This document shows positions 23,723 through 30,917 of a stretch of 43,542 bases of DNA, piece by piece; position 1 is the stretch's first letter, and each line of letters opens with the position of its first letter. Position numbers and translations under genes: made by a program. The stretch comes from Cohnella thermotolerans DSM 17683. GTDB taxonomy: Bacteria > Bacillota > Bacilli > Paenibacillales > Paenibacillaceae. The notes below the pieces were generated by a model. It searched no databases. It had not been told where the DNA came from and saw nothing but the letters and a program-made list of their open reading frames with translations. The DNA lies in contig NZ_AUCP01000058.1 in the NCBI RefSeq assembly GCF_000429825.1, forward strand, positions 1-43,542, read 5' to 3'.

Positions 23723-25518
23723 CGGTCAGTCACTTTATGGGACGCCTGTTTCGCTTCAGGCCCTCCCTTTATCTCATTAACGGGCTGCTATGGGGGCTCT
23801 TTCATTCGCTGCCCGTAGGCATCGGCCTCGGCATGAAATGGTTTTTCGACCGGGCCGCCACCCCGTCTTACGATTTTCTGTGGCTTGCGGTGCCGCTCGT
23901 CGTCGTCGGTCTTGTCCGGTTCGCCCGGGTCGGGACCTTCTACATCGCTTTCTATAAGTGGGTAACGTATATCTATCATCTGCAAGCGGTGCTGCGCCGC
24001 AATATGCTGGCCGGCATCATGCGCTGGCCCGGCCGCAACCTGCCCGCATCCCCCGGCGAAGCCATGACCCGCTTCCGGGAAGACGTGGACGAAGTCGTCG
24101 AATACGTGGAGTCGTGGGTCGACTTCTGGGGACGCTTGATCTATGCCATTGTCTGCATCGTCATTATGGCCCGCATCAATTGGCTCATTACCGCCTTCGC
24201 CATTCTCCCGCTCGTGCTCGTCACGTTGTTCAACAACTTGTCCGGCAACCGCGCGAGACGATACAGCCAGTTGAACCGGGAAGCGACCGGACGCATTACC
24301 GGCTTCATCGCCGAGACGTTCGGGGCGGTTCAAGCGGTCAAACTGGGGCAAGCGGAGGACCATGTGTTGAACCGGTTCGGGCAGCTGAACGAGAGCCGCC
24401 GGCACGCCGCCCTTCGCGACAATCTGTTCAAGCAGTGGATGAAATCGCTCAACCAGCATGTGCTCAGCATCTGCACCGGCGTCATTCTGCTGATGTGCGC
24501 CGCGGAGATGAAGGCGGGCCGCTTTACGGTCGGCGATATCGCGCTGTTCACGTCTTACCTGACGACGTTCTCGTTCAGCATCTCTTTGTTCGGCTACATG
24601 ATCTTTCAGCACAAGCGCTTGCGGGTGGCGCTCGACCGGATGCGGGTTCTGTTCCGCCCGGGCGAAGAAGACCGCATTGCGGAGCATAGCGACATTTATC
24701 TCTACGGCGATCCGCCGGAAGCGGAGCAGCCGGAAGATCGCGAGGAAGATCGGCTGCAATGTCTGGAAGTCGAGGGGCTTAGCTATACGTATCCGGATTC
24801 CGGCAATGGAATTCGGGACATCGGGTTCCGGCTGGAGCGCGGCAAGTTCCTGGTCATCACCGGCCGAATCGGATCGGGCAAATCGACGCTGGTGCGCACG
24901 CTGCTGGGCATGCTTCCGAGGACGGGCGGGACGATTCGATGGAACGGCCGCGTGGTGGAGGAGCCCGCGTCATTCCTGAAGCCGCCGAGAACGTCGTACA
25001 CGCCGCAGGTGCCGCGGTTGTTCAGCGATACGCTGCGCGAGAACATCACGCAAGGCAGCCGCGTCGCGCCGGAGGCGCTGGATCGGGTCATCCGGCTGGC
25101 CGTAATGGAGCAGGACCTTCAGACGCTCGATCAAGGGCTGGAGACGCTCGTCGGCCCCCGCGGCGTCATGCTGTCCGGCGGGCAAATTCAACGCGCCGCC
25201 GCCGCGCGGATGCTCATGACGCAATCCGACCTGTTCATCTTCGACGACCTGTCCAGCGCCCTCGACGTCGAAACGGAGAAGACGCTGTGGGAGCGGCTGT
25301 TCCGGGAGAGCGGCGTTACCTGCATCGCGGTATCCCATCGCCGGGCGGCGCTGGCGCGGGCGGACCACATCATTGTTCTGAAGGACGGGCGGATGGAAGC
25401 AGAAGGCACGCTGGCCGAACTGCTGGAGGTGAGCGAGGAAATGCGGCTCTTGTGGCAGGGAGAGGAGACTTCGGCCGAAGCCCGGGAAGAGGATGAGGAA
25501 GCCGAGCAGCCGGCATAA
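23719..25518 (+). CDS. Heterodimeric ABC exporter, second half-transporter
   Basis: A 599-residue subunit: six helices (about 15-305), then an ATPase domain with GRIGSGKST (Walker A), [15 protein letters not shown] (canonical signature) and [12 protein letters not shown] (Walker B where Asp replaces the catalytic Glu), then [14 protein letters not shown]. This asymmetry is complementary to its partner: one site pairs this intact signature with the partner's intact Walker B, while the other is degenerate. ATGA overlap with the first gene (23719-23722) and AGGAGG seven bases before ATG decide the start; an ATG at 23713 is too close to that site. The C-terminal tail is Glu-rich. A multidrug or peptide exporter. 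Confidence 0.9.
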   Translation: MTVSHFMGRLFRFRPSLYLINGLLWGLFHSLPVGIGLGMKWFFDRAATPSYDFLWLAVPLVVVGLVRFARVGTFYIAFYKWVTYIYHLQAVLRRNMLAGIMRWPGRNLPASPGEAMTRFREDVDEVVEYVESWVDFWGRLIYAIVCIVIMARINWLITAFAILPLVLVTLFNNLSGNRARRYSQLNREATGRITGFIAETFGAVQAVKLGQAEDHVLNRFGQLNESRRHAALRDNLFKQWMKSLNQHVLSICTGVILLMCAAEMKAGRFTVGDIALFTSYLTTFSFSISLFGYMIFQHKRLRVALDRMRVLFRPGEEDRIAEHSDIYLYGDPPEAEQPEDREEDRLQCLEVEGLSYTYPDSGNGIRDIGFRLERGKFLVITGRIGSGKSTLVRTLLGMLPRTGGTIRWNGRVVEEPASFLKPPRTSYTPQVPRLFSDTLRENITQGSRVAPEALDRVIRLAVMEQDLQTLDQGLETLVGPRGVMLSGGQIQRAAAARMLMTQSDLFIFDDLSSALDVETEKTLWERLFRESGVTCIAVSHRRAALARADHIIVLKDGRMEAEGTLAELLEVSEEMRLLWQGEETSAEAREEDEEAEQPA

Positions 25519-25544
25519 AAGAGCGTTTATTAAACGAAACGCAA

Positions 25545-25587
25545 CAAGCGGAAACCAGGCGCCGACCCGGTCTCCGCTTGTTTTGTT
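25545..25587. terminator. Terminator between the exporter and Hsp20 (works toward the right, possibly both ways)
   Basis: CAAGCGGA (25545-25552) pairs with TCCGCTTG (25573-25580), then TTTTGTT on the plus strand. The minus strand reads a weaker T tract into the end of the exporter. Confidence 0.7.
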
Positions 25588-25603
25588 ACGTCGAATGCCG
25601 ATC

Positions 25604-26047
25604 TCAATGGAACTCCACGTCGATGCGGCGTCTCGAGTCGCCCTTCAGCTTGGGCATGCGGACCTCGAGGACGCCATTTTTGTAGCTGGCTTTGACGCCT
25701 TCCGAAGAGACGCTGGCGGGAAGCGCAATCGAGCGGTGGAACCGGCCGACGAAGCGCTCCTGGCGGTGCATGTGCTCGTCCTTCACTTCGTGCGTTTTGT
25801 TCAATGTGCCGCTAATGGTCAGGACGTTGTTATCGATATCGATATTCACGTCTTCCTTTTTCTCGAGCCCCGGAATGTCGCAGGAGGCGACCACTTCGGT
25901 CTCGGTCTCGTAAACGTCCACGTTCATATGACCGAAGCTCTGAGCGAATCCCGGCCGGAACAGCGATGCGTCATCGGTGAAAAAACGGCCCAGTTCCCTC
26001 CGCATTTGGTCCAGGTGCCGAAACGGTTCGTACGGTACGAGCGCCAT
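25604..26047 (-). CDS. Hsp20/alpha-crystallin small heat-shock protein
   Basis: A 147-residue chaperone. The alpha-crystallin domain runs about 40-135 (DVYETETEVVASCDIPGLEKKEDVNIDI) with the conserved Ala-x-x-x-Gly-Val-Leu-x-Val motif as ASYKNGVLEVRMPK. It prevents aggregation without ATP. The family's C-terminal IxI motif is modified: the tail ends RRIDVEFH. The open frame continues to 26245, but GAGGAGG eight bases before ATG 26047 fixes the start. No CIRCE or SigB promoter is evident upstream. Confidence 0.9.
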   Translation of the reverse strand: MALVPYEPFRHLDQMRRELGRFFTDDASLFRPGFAQSFGHMNVDVYETETEVVASCDIPGLEKKEDVNIDIDNNVLTISGTLNKTHEVKDEHMHRQERFVGRFHRSIALPASVSSEGVKASYKNGVLEVRMPKLKGDSRRRIDVEFH

Positions 26048-26224
26048 CCTCAATTCCTCCTCGTTAGTGATGATCCATGTATGTGATGCCCGAAAAAGAA
26101 GGCGGTTATTCGGAGTTTGGGCTGCGGCGGCACTTTGACTTGGCGCATTGTACTCGCTTCGCAGAAATTGTATGCTTCTGGAAGAGCCCCAGGATATCCG
26201 GTTGCGAAGGAAGCGGAAAAAACG

Positions 26225-26386
26225 ATGAAAAATTCGGACAATCAACGCAACTTTAATGCCGTCTTCGACGATTTGCGCAAAGATTACGTTTTGACGGCTT
26301 ATCGTACGGGGTCTCTTCAGCAGTTACTCCCTGCAGTTTGCCCGCCCGGCGGAAGCCCTGAGATGAAAATATTCCTTGGATACTGA
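26225..26386 (+). CDS. Small open frame, 53 codons, unknown
   Basis: The only frame of note in 26048-26434. It begins MKNSDNQRNFNAVFDDLRKD. The ribosome site is weak (purine-rich GGAAGCGGAAAAAA), and no family is recognised. It could be a remnant of a gene cut by insertion of the AT-rich unit that follows. The rest of the stretch up to 26434 shows nothing certain. Confidence 0.3.
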   Translation: MKNSDNQRNFNAVFDDLRKDYVLTAYRTGSLQQLLPAVCPPGGSPEMKIFLGY

Positions 26387-26434
26387 CTAGGCTGTTGCAG
26401 TAAACTAAATAATCATGTTTTATGGGAATTGTTG

Positions 26435-26451
26435 ACTCACCGGGATAATTA
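26435..26451 (+). repeat. Left copy of the direct repeat bracketing the DUF3800 unit
   Basis: ACTCACCGGGATAATTA. It matches the right copy at 27589-27606 apart from one inserted T. The unit between them is about 1.15 kb. Confidence 0.7.
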
Positions 26452-26499
26452 GGGTTAAAGTGAAAGTATAGGAAATAGGACTTCGAGGAGACGACCCCC

Positions 26500-27309
26500 A
26501 TGCATGATAATTGGCTTATTTTTTGTGAAGAGTCTGGGGATAAAGCACTACCTTGGAAGAAAGGATCTACAGACTATTATATTGTCTCTGCGGTGCTAGT
26601 GCATGAAGAACATGAACAAGATTTCATAAATACAATCAAACACCAGACTAAGAGAGTATTAAAAATATCAGAACCCCTAGAATGGAAGAAGTTACAAACA
26701 TATAAAAAAAGAGATGATATTTTATTAGCAAAATTCTTTAAAAATGTGGAACAAAGTGCTCCTCCATTTATAATTTCAAAAGTAATTTGTAATAAACATG
26801 AGACTAGTGGGCCTGGATTAGTTGATACGCAAACGTTTATGAACTATCTATATGGCCTAATGTTTAAAAGAATTTCTCTCTTCCTAAGAATAACAAAGTC
26901 GCATGCTAAATTAGTCATTGATCGCAATACCGATCCTGTCGCACAAGAGTCTCTTAGGAAATATTTATCAGATGTGGCGAAATATAAAACTGGAGAGCCG
27001 CCGAGGTTTTCAAAACCGAAATGGTTGAATCCTGAGGATCATGCAATTCTAGGATTATCCGACTTTATCGCTGGCTCAAGTCTTCGCTCTCTTTCAGACT
27101 ACTATCATAACGTTAATATAGAATGTAAACGTTGCAGCTCAGGCTTATGTATATATGAGTGCAGCAAAAGCAATTTTTCATATTTTCGAAGTTACAAATA
27201 TCTTGTTGACTGGAACTACTATAATTTTGAAAATTGGGCATGGAAGGGATTACTCTATCATCCCTTTGAAAACAAAAATAACTATCGACATTTATTTATG
27301 CCAATATAA
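26500..27309 (+). CDS. DUF3800-family protein (predicted RNase H-like fold)
   Basis: A 269-residue protein, complete. The opening IFCEESGD stands where most DUF3800 members have DESG, an acidic strand that begins the RNase H-like fold. YYIVSAVLV is the next strand. HAILGLSDFIAGSSLRSLS is the conserved C-terminal acidic motif near an Asp on a helix. LVIDRNTDP may give another acidic ligand. The family is thought to include nucleases, and some members lie beside structured RNAs or in defence islands; none is well understood. GAGGAG is eight bases before ATG. GC content is far below that of the flanks. Two structured RNA elements follow at 27342 and 27468, read convergently by their own promoter. 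Confidence 0.8.
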   Translation: MHDNWLIFCEESGDKALPWKKGSTDYYIVSAVLVHEEHEQDFINTIKHQTKRVLKISEPLEWKKLQTYKKRDDILLAKFFKNVEQSAPPFIISKVICNKHETSGPGLVDTQTFMNYLYGLMFKRISLFLRITKSHAKLVIDRNTDPVAQESLRKYLSDVAKYKTGEPPRFSKPKWLNPEDHAILGLSDFIAGSSLRSLSDYYHNVNIECKRCSSGLCIYECSKSNFSYFRSYKYLVDWNYYNFENWAWKGLLYHPFENKNNYRHLFMPI

Positions 27310-27328
27310 AAAAACAGCCCTTAGGCTG
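27308..27328 (-). terminator. Terminator of the convergent structured-RNA transcript
   Basis: CAGCC (27315-27319), CTTA, GGCTG (27324-27328). On the minus strand the hairpin is followed at once by seven T (27308-27314). On the plus strand it has no T tract, so it serves minus-strand transcription coming from the RNA elements. Confidence 0.7.
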
Positions 27329-27341
27329 GAAAATGAAAATA

Positions 27342-27416
27342 GTGGCGGGAGGAGCTCACACTTATAAAGTGCTGCCACAAATTGAGTTACTAAGACTCGA
27401 TGTGACCTACCGCCAA
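27342..27416 (-). ncRNA. Structured RNA element, copy 1 (DUF3800-associated)
   Basis: Outer stem TGGCGG (27343-27348) with CCGCCA (27410-27415), then AGG/CCT after a single mismatch. An inner hairpin CACTT/AAGTG (27359-27371) follows, and a second hairpin CACA..TTGAGT with ACTCGA..TGTG (27376-27404) with the loop read TACTAAG on the plus strand. Copy 2 has the same plan with a different outer-stem sequence, which is covariation. Strand: promoter and terminator both point to minus, but one conserved pair (T-G on plus, A-C on minus) favours plus, so the strand is not certain. Several DUF3800-linked RNA motifs are known from comparative work; I cannot say if this is one of them. Confidence 0.7.
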
Positions 27417-27467
27417 ATCCATATTACCCCATTAACGGTGATGTTGTCAAAAATAAATTAATAAAAA

Positions 27468-27553
27468 GAGCAGTTTGGGAGGATCCCGCACTCAAAATGA
27501 AGTGCTGCCACAAATTGAGTTGCTAAGACTCGATGTGACCTGCCAAACTGCTC
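27468..27553 (-). ncRNA. Structured RNA element, copy 2 (DUF3800-associated)
   Basis: Outer stem GAGCAGTTTGG (27468-27478) with CCAAACTGCTC (27543-27553), eleven perfect pairs, then AGG/CCT, an inner hairpin GCACT/AGTGC (27488-27505) and the second hairpin CACA..TTGAGT/ACTCGA..TGTG with loop TGCTAAG. From 27501 to 27541 it differs from copy 1 at a single base, while the outer stem is wholly different yet still pairs. Together with copy 1 it would lie in one transcript of about 290 nt from the promoter at 27608-27636 to the terminator at 27308. Confidence 0.7.
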
Positions 27554-27588
27554 CTACATTACATATATCCAATATTTAAAAAAACAAC

Positions 27589-27606
27589 ACTCACCTGGGA
27601 TAATTA
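27589..27606 (+). repeat. Right copy of the direct repeat bracketing the DUF3800 unit
   Basis: ACTCACCTGGGATAATTA, same orientation as the left copy at 26435. It overlaps the predicted start of the minus-strand RNA transcript. Confidence 0.7.
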
Positions 27607-27607
27607 A

Positions 27608-27636
27608 ATTATATACGAGAACACATGTTCTGTAAA
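27608..27636 (-). promoter_or_regulatory. Promoter of the structured RNAs with an embedded LexA-type SOS box
   Basis: On the minus strand: TTTACA (27631-27636), a 17-bp spacer, TATAAT (27608-27613), close to the SigA consensus. Within the spacer lies GAACATGTGTTC (27619-27630), the palindrome GAAC-N4-GTTC. It fits the core of the B. subtilis LexA site CGAACRNRYGTTYG apart from the outermost bases. LexA bound there would block the promoter. Confidence 0.65.
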
Positions 27637-28238
27637 GTCGTTTTCCAAACAAATTTTTGGAATGCTAATAGTAAATGAAGTCTCGGGGCGGTCAAGCCGA
27701 GTTCCACCAATGCCCGCCTTAGGGCGTGCAATAAACTTGTCACGCTTGACGTTGACTTCCCGATTACATAGCTCTAAATACTACCACCACTGTTGGATCG
27801 GGTTCGCCGGTACGGGCCATTTCATCTCGATCGTACCGTTTGGCCTCGCTTTTGTCGCCGGCGCGATGATGTTTGTCGTCTGCAAGTAGCTAATTTAAGG
27901 AGAGTCATGCGGATGGCAACGAACGCGCATCCACCTTTGCTTTTATCTTATGGATGTTGGCTAGTATCGCATAAAACTCCCGTTTTCTCTTGCTCTGGTG
28001 AGGTTCAGGTGCCTAAATCCACCGTCATCCCCGAACAGCACCATCCGCCAGCTTGCACCTGTCGCCTCCGCACCCGGAGTGAACCCGATCGGGATTCACG
28101 CCAATCGCGACGAGCCAGTCATTCCTTACCAATAGATCTTCGGCTTGGAAGTATCCCGTTCGCCGGATTCATCGTGATGTCTTACCCGTTGTGACGCCGA
28201 TCGCCTTTATCTTAAACCTTAAACCTGCACCTGCGTTA
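27637..28238. other. Gene-poor stretch with decayed sequence
   Basis: GC content returns to normal from about 27.7 kb. No intact gene is seen. A possible ZIP-transporter remnant lies at 27791-27889. Frames further on, such as the plus-strand one around 28070-28135 reading PGVNPIGIHANRDEPVIPYQ, stop quickly and are not recognised. Confidence 0.55.
27791..27889 (+). pseudogene. Possible ZIP-family metal transporter fragment
   Basis: The reading VPFGLAFVAGAMMFVVCK resembles the ZIP helix usually read GLAFAAGAMIFVVVEELIPE, which holds metal ligands. Here it stops at the very point where VEELIPE should follow. The frame is open from 27662 but upstream codons do not look like a ZIP protein. A short, broken remnant at best. 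Confidence 0.35.
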
Positions 28239-28268
28239 TTGACGGCCATCCCAGAACTGTGTTAGAAT
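28239..28268 (+). promoter_or_regulatory. Promoter of the hydrolase-peptide transporter operon
   Basis: TTGACG (28239-28244), an 18-bp spacer, TAGAAT (28263-28268). It leaves a leader of about 130 nt that contains a terminator-like hairpin. Confidence 0.5.
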
Positions 28269-28326
28269 CAAACAAAACTTAATTCATATTAATTCTATAG
28301 GATTATAAAGTATTGACCGGACGACC

Positions 28327-28366
28327 GGAGATGCGCTGAGCGACGCTTAGTGTCATCTCCTTTTTT
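28327..28366 (+). terminator. Leader terminator-like hairpin before the S15 hydrolase gene
   Basis: GGAGATG (28327-28333) pairs with CATCTCC (28354-28360). The inner CGCTGAGC pairs with GCTTAGTG around a GAC loop, and six T follow. CCGGACGACCGG (28317-28328) overlaps the 5' arm and can form a competing small hairpin. It may terminate leftover upstream transcription or act as an attenuator. Confidence 0.65.
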
Positions 28367-28403
28367 GTTGCCCGCAACGCAATCTGACGACGGAGATGAT
28401 TCG

Positions 28404-30176
28404 ATGAACACCCCCGCATCTACTCCCCCGCCCGAAGCCGACGCCGCCTCCGGAACCGATCCGGCGAATCTGATCGTGGAGCGGGACGTACCGGTCCCGA
28501 TGCGCGACGGCACCGTTCTGAAAGCCGATATTTACCGGCCGGCAGGAACCGCCAGACATCCGGTTCTGCTAATGCGAACCCCGTACAACAAAGAAGACGC
28601 ACAGACCATGAACTATGCGCATCCGACCTGGTACGCGGCCCGCGGCTATGTGGTCGTCGTCCAGGACACGCGGGGCCGATGGGCTTCCGAAGGCGAATTC
28701 CGGCCGTACGCGACGGAGGGCACAGACGGCTATGACACGGTCGAGTGGGCCGCGGCCTTGCCCTATGCATTGCCCCGGGTCGGCATGTATGGCTTCTCCT
28801 ACGTAGCAGCCGTTCAGTGGTTGGCGGCGCTGGAGCGTCCGCCTCATCTGGCCTGCCTCTCCCCCGGCATGATCGGAGCCGACGCCTACCAAGGCCCCGC
28901 TTACCGGAACGGAGCTTTCGCGCTGGCGTCGACGCTCTCCTGGGCGTTGTTCGTCGGTCAAGACGCCGCCTTGCGGCAAGGCAGACTCGATTGGGTTGCC
29001 GAGATCAACCGCAGCTATGCCGGAATCCACGGCTTGTACAAGCATCTTCCGCTTAAAAGCGTACCGGGAGTCAAACCGGAGCTGCTCCCGTTCTACGCGG
29101 AGACGCTCGATCACCCGACCCGGGATGACTTCTGGCACGGCCAGTCGCTGCGCGAGCTTTACGACCGGATTGAAGTGCCCGTCCTGCATTTGGCCGGCTG
29201 GTACGATCTGTTCCTCGACGGAACGATCGAGAACTTCCTCGGCGTCCGGTCGAAGGGCGCAACGGCTGCGGCCCGCGACCATCAATACCTGATCGTCGAG
29301 CCCTGGTACCACATGCCCTGGTCGAGATACGTGGGCGACCTCGACTTCGGGACGGAAGCGGCGAACCGGATCGACGAGATCCAGCTGCGCTGGTTCGACC
29401 GGTGGCTCAAAGGAGACGAAGCCCGATGGCGGGACGAACCTCCGGTGCGCTATTTCCTGATGGGAGACAACCGGTGGGAGCAAGCGCAGCAGTGGCCGCC
29501 GCCGGAAGCGGTCGAGACGCGATTCTACTTCCATAGCGCAAGCAAGGCCAATTCCATCAACGGAGACGGCTCGCTGTCGGTGCGTTCGCCGGAACGCGAG
29601 TCCCCCGACGTGTATGTCTACCATCCCTCCATTCCGGTGCCCGCCCTGGGCGGACGCTCCGGAGCGGTGCCGGATCTGACGCCGATGGGGCCCCGGAACC
29701 AGCTTCCGATCGAAGTGCGCAACGACGTGCTCGTCTACACCTCGGAAGTGCTTGCCCAAGAGGTCAAAGTCGTCGGCGATATTCGGGTCGTTCTCTATGC
29801 GTCGACAACCGCCGAGGACACCGATTGGGTCGCGAAGCTCGTCGACGTCCATCCCGGAGGCGCGGCGTACAACGTGGCGGAAGGCATCGTCAGAGCCAGC
29901 TACCGTCATTCCCTCGAACGCCGGGAGCCGGTGACGCCGGGAGAGGTGGTTCGCTACGAAATCCCGCTCGGCAGCACCGCGATCGTCTTCAAGCCGGGAC
30001 ACGCCATCCGGGTCGACGTGACGAGCTCGCTGTTCCCGACGTACGATCGCCATCCGAACCGGATCGTGCCTCCGGGCGAGGCGACCGAAGCGGATTTCGC
30101 TACGGCGACGCAAACGATTCATCACGATGCCCGTTATCCGTCCCATATCGTTCTGCCTGTCGTTCAAGCTACATAA
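28404..30176 (+). CDS. CocE/NonD-family (peptidase S15) hydrolase
   Basis: A 590-residue alpha/beta hydrolase of the X-Pro dipeptidyl-peptidase S15 family. The nucleophile elbow is GMYGFSYVAAVQ with Ser132. The oxyanion Tyr is in RTPYNK (about 61), Asp in LHLAGWYDLFLDG and His in EPWYHMPWS. The C-terminal third is the jelly-roll X-PDP domain (TPMGPRNQLPIEVRND onward, ending HASYPSHIVLP-like). Members split acyl esters (cocaine esterase, glutaryl-7-ACA acylase) or peptides after Pro. The start is ATG 28404 behind GGAG. There is no signal peptide, so it acts inside the cell. It leads an operon with a peptide-type ABC importer, so it may process an imported peptide or ester. Confidence 0.85.
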   Translation: MNTPASTPPPEADAASGTDPANLIVERDVPVPMRDGTVLKADIYRPAGTARHPVLLMRTPYNKEDAQTMNYAHPTWYAARGYVVVVQDTRGRWASEGEFRPYATEGTDGYDTVEWAAALPYALPRVGMYGFSYVAAVQWLAALERPPHLACLSPGMIGADAYQGPAYRNGAFALASTLSWALFVGQDAALRQGRLDWVAEINRSYAGIHGLYKHLPLKSVPGVKPELLPFYAETLDHPTRDDFWHGQSLRELYDRIEVPVLHLAGWYDLFLDGTIENFLGVRSKGATAAARDHQYLIVEPWYHMPWSRYVGDLDFGTEAANRIDEIQLRWFDRWLKGDEARWRDEPPVRYFLMGDNRWEQAQQWPPPEAVETRFYFHSASKANSINGDGSLSVRSPERESPDVYVYHPSIPVPALGGRSGAVPDLTPMGPRNQLPIEVRNDVLVYTSEVLAQEVKVVGDIRVVLYASTTAEDTDWVAKLVDVHPGGAAYNVAEGIVRASYRHSLERREPVTPGEVVRYEIPLGSTAIVFKPGHAIRVDVTSSLFPTYDRHPNRIVPPGEATEADFATATQTIHHDARYPSHIVLPVVQAT

Positions 30177-30200
30177 ACCAACCGCACCGACGGAGGAGCT

Positions 30201-30917
30201 ATGCGAAAGTCCTTTATCTGGTTCGACCTGGGCTACACGCTGGTTTACCGCCCCAGGGAGCAAGCGTTCCGGCAATTTCTGCAGGAGAACGGAGTCGAGC
30301 GAACGGCCGAAGAGATCGAAATCGCCTACCATCTGACGGATAAGCTCTTCATGCGGGAATATCCGGGCGTGCTGGGCAAAAGCGACGAGCGATTCTTCCT
30401 CTGGTATCTCGGCGTGCTCAATTACAAGCTCGGTGTCGACTTCGATCTTTATGCCCAGAACCGCCGCCTGTCGGAAATTCAGCGCAGCATCCGATCGGCG
30501 TGGATGCCGTATCCGTTCGCCAGAGACGTCCTTCAGTCGCTCAGAGAGAGCGGACTCGGCGTCGGTCTCATCAGCAATTGGGATGCGACAGCCCGTCAGG
30601 TTCTGGACGAAGTGAGACTGACAGACTGCTTCGACCACATCGTGATCTCTTCGGAAGTCGGCTTCGAGAAACCGACGGAGCAGATTTTCCGGCATTCGCT
30701 GCGGAAGGCCGGCGTCTCGCCGGAAGAGTGCTGCTACGTCGGCGACAACTACTACGACGACGTCGTCGGCAGCGCACAAGTCGGCATGGATGCCGTCTTG
30801 ATCAACCGGTTCGGATCGCTCGGCATCGAAGAGATCGTCCATGAGCCTACGATCCTTTCCATTCGAGAATTGCCTGCCTTATTAGCCATTCCATCCTGGG
30901 AGGAGTCCAAAAAATGA
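30201..30917 (+). CDS. HAD-superfamily hydrolase-like protein
   Basis: A 238-residue HAD protein with an alpha-helical cap (about 17-100). Motif I is FDLGYT: nucleophile Asp9 is present, but the second Asp of DxDxT is Gly11. Motif II is LISN, motif III Lys is in FEKPTEQIF, and motif IV is YVGDNYYDDVVGS. Loss of the second Asp is typical of the dehalogenase-like or non-phosphatase branches, so phosphatase activity is uncertain. It lies between the hydrolase and the substrate-binding lipoprotein and overlaps the latter's start by ATGA. Confidence 0.82.
   Translation: MRKSFIWFDLGYTLVYRPREQAFRQFLQENGVERTAEEIEIAYHLTDKLFMREYPGVLGKSDERFFLWYLGVLNYKLGVDFDLYAQNRRLSEIQRSIRSAWMPYPFARDVLQSLRESGLGVGLISNWDATARQVLDEVRLTDCFDHIVISSEVGFEKPTEQIFRHSLRKAGVSPEECCYVGDNYYDDVVGSAQVGMDAVLINRFGSLGIEEIVHEPTILSIRELPALLAIPSWEESKK

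Noticed and set aside
27342-27553. CRISPR-like repeats
   Set aside because: Only two copies, long and structured, with no spacers or cas genes; a paired RNA structure explains them better.
27342-27553. Retron-type ncRNA
   Set aside because: No reverse transcriptase gene is adjacent, and the fold lacks the long inverted ends expected of msr-msd.
28070-28135. Peptide-like plus-strand frame PGVNPIGIHANRDEPVIPYQ
   Set aside because: Short, without start or ribosome site, and no family recognised.
28569-30842. 757-codon minus-strand frame opposite the S15 hydrolase and HAD genes
   Set aside because: Antisense shadow; spans two well-supported genes and shows no domain.
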